Assembly (NCBI RefSeq): GCF_020740795.1
Contig: NC_067286.1
Location: 33,380,003 to 33,444,002, forward strand
DNA: 64,000 nucleotides
DNA from: Apus apus
Lineage: Eukaryota > Chordata > Aves > Apodiformes > Apodidae
Direction of reading: 5' to 3'
This document shows positions 62,717 through 64,000 of this stretch, piece by piece (the stretch's first letter is position 1; each line of letters begins with the position of its first letter). The translations under genes were made by a program, and so were the position numbers. Under the pieces are notes generated by a model, which saw only the letters and a list, made by a program, of their open reading frames with translations, had not been told where the DNA came from and searched no databases.

Positions 62717-64000
62717 GTAAGTTATTTACTTTTATTTATTTATTTTAAACAAAGTTGGGAAGGATGTTGAAAAGATGGGAGAGGGATAGTATTGTAAGGT
62801 TAGCTTTGCAGTGCAAGTTGTTGGACAAGCTGAATCTGTATCTAGACTATTTCTGTTTTACTAGTGTTGAAGGTGGCCAGTGGTACTTATTCTGAGTTCA
62901 TACCTTTTTGCTGCAGTCATTTCAGAGAGGAAGATTGAACCTTTTAAGCAGCTGTGGAGCAGATTTGGGGCAAGGTCAGTAGGAAGAGGAGTACACTATT
63001 TTATCTTCTTTCAAATTATCAATTTTTGTTAGAATAAATGGTGACACTGGACACAGGAACAAGTAGTCTCCTTTGGCTCAAATCAGTAATCAGGTTGAAA
63101 TGAGATGAAGGAAACTTGGAATATTCTCCTGGAATGTTAAGCTCCTGTCGCTGTAGGATACAATGCAGCATTCCTGTGCAGTGACTAATGGACTGTCTAT
63201 AGATGTCTACTGGATTATGCTTGCCATTTTTTATTGTGTCTAACAAAACAAGGGATAAGAAAGCACTTGAGAAAATGCCATTTTTTTTAATGTAAGGGTG
63301 CAGGGGTGAAATATTTCATTAGACAAGCTTTCAAGTATACAAACAATCCATAAGGTTTTCTCTAATTCATGTTTTCTTTAATTTGATTTGTTTTCTCAGC
63401 TATGTCGGTAGCTGATAAGATGCTAACTTCCCAATGCACCTTGACTTCATTTGCATCCTTGTATGCTGCAACATTGATTTTAATCAAACTTTATACAGTT
63501 CGCACATGGAAAGGAAAAGTTGATATTAGAGACCAAAATCTAAGATGGCTGCAAAGTCAGCATGATGATAACAGTGAAAGCAAAGTGGGTTTATTAGGAA
63601 TTTTTGTTTGGTTTGGTTATTTACTGGGTTTTTTTGAACACTACAATTTGAAGATGAAGTCTTGCAAGGAAAGGGACTCTCAATAGTTTGTGAAGGATTT
63701 CACAGTTATATATTGATGCACTTTCTTTTGAGCTGACAGTACATGACTCCTCATGTTTTGTGTGGAATTCAAAAAGCCACAGAACCAAAATCATGCAAAG
63801 ATTTCTGCCTGTAATAATATACAAAGCTTATATAACTCTTTAACATTTTCAGGCTCTTTGCAGACATGAAGTAATTAATGATTAATGAGCATAGCAAGTA
63901 TGATTGCCGTTGGAGTGTCAGATGAGTCATAAGAGTTCCAACAGTACTCTTTTCATGCAGGGTCTCTGCATATGTTTTGGTATTTACCAAGACCTTGGAT
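62717..64000 (+). other. RASGRP1: RASGRP1 intron 6 (partial)
   Basis: At least 1,284 bp, continuing past the window. It contains one unexplained open frame with splice-like borders (63402-63686). Otherwise AT-rich with no repeat recognised. Confidence 0.8.
63400..63586 (+). other. Unexplained open segment with splice-like borders in intron 6
   Basis: A good pyrimidine-rich acceptor (TTGTTTTCTCAG ending at 63399) directly precedes CT ATG. The frame opened by that ATG runs 94 codons to 63686. At 63587 it crosses AAA|GTGGGT, a passable donor. The peptide has one hydrophobic stretch (LTSFASLYAATLILIKLYTV) followed by a charged segment with RDQNLRWLQSQHDD. It matches no RasGRP1 segment and I do not recognise it. 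In AT-rich intron DNA this could be chance. Confidence 0.2.

Noticed and set aside
1-64000. tRNA, rRNA, microRNA hairpins, CRISPR arrays and bacterial operon features.
   Set aside because: None was recognised by eye. The organism is a vertebrate, so CRISPR and operons are not expected, and a systematic RNA search would be needed for small RNAs.

Overview
The window reads as bird genomic DNA. It carries several CR1 retroposons, recognisable by their reverse-transcriptase remnants and by 3' ends made of short ATTCTGTG-type repeats. It also carries avian-style solo LTRs, has generally AT-rich non-coding DNA, and has one CpG-island promoter. No bacterial genes, CRISPR arrays, tRNA or rRNA genes were seen. 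Almost all open frames of 60-100 codons are chance frames, repeat remnants or GC-rich shadow frames.

Region 1 (1-36.8 kb) is a gene-poor flank. I find no convincing host exon in it. It holds a short CR1 tail (about 811-1075), a CR1 split by a 1.06-kb solo LTR (13314-15380, LTR at 14193-15249), a second LTR of the same family in the opposite orientation (23677-24660), an old CR1 (about 31965-32895), a CR1 tail (33345-33540) and a better preserved CR1 (34676-35263).

Region 2 (about 36.84-38.32 kb) is a CpG island with a CCAAT box, GC boxes and the first coding exon of RASGRP1, a Ras guanine-nucleotide exchange factor.

Region 3 (37.7-64 kb) is the 5' part of RASGRP1 on the plus strand. Six coding exons can be joined: 37742-37773, 40237-40406, 57618-57723, 59809-59871, 61370-61501 and 62563-62716. 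Their lengths sum to 657 nt, exactly 219 codons, and encode the N-terminus, the REM (RasGEF N) domain and the start of the CDC25 catalytic domain. The remaining exons lie beyond the right edge. Intron 2 (17.2 kb) holds a CR1, an ancient LINE-like fragment and two LTR fragments; intron 4 holds a CR1 tail and a solo LTR.

The most interesting observations are these. (a) Intron 3 of RASGRP1 has a textbook U12 (minor spliceosome) donor and branch site but, on the best reading, non-canonical AT...AT ends. (b) A 62-codon upstream ORF overlaps the RASGRP1 start and stops in exon 2, 47 bases before an in-frame Met44 just ahead of the REM domain, an arrangement that would favour reinitiation. (c) The two related LTRs are about 98% identical over part of their length but strongly divergent in U3. 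(d) Two unexplained open segments with good-looking splice signals lie inside RASGRP1 introns.
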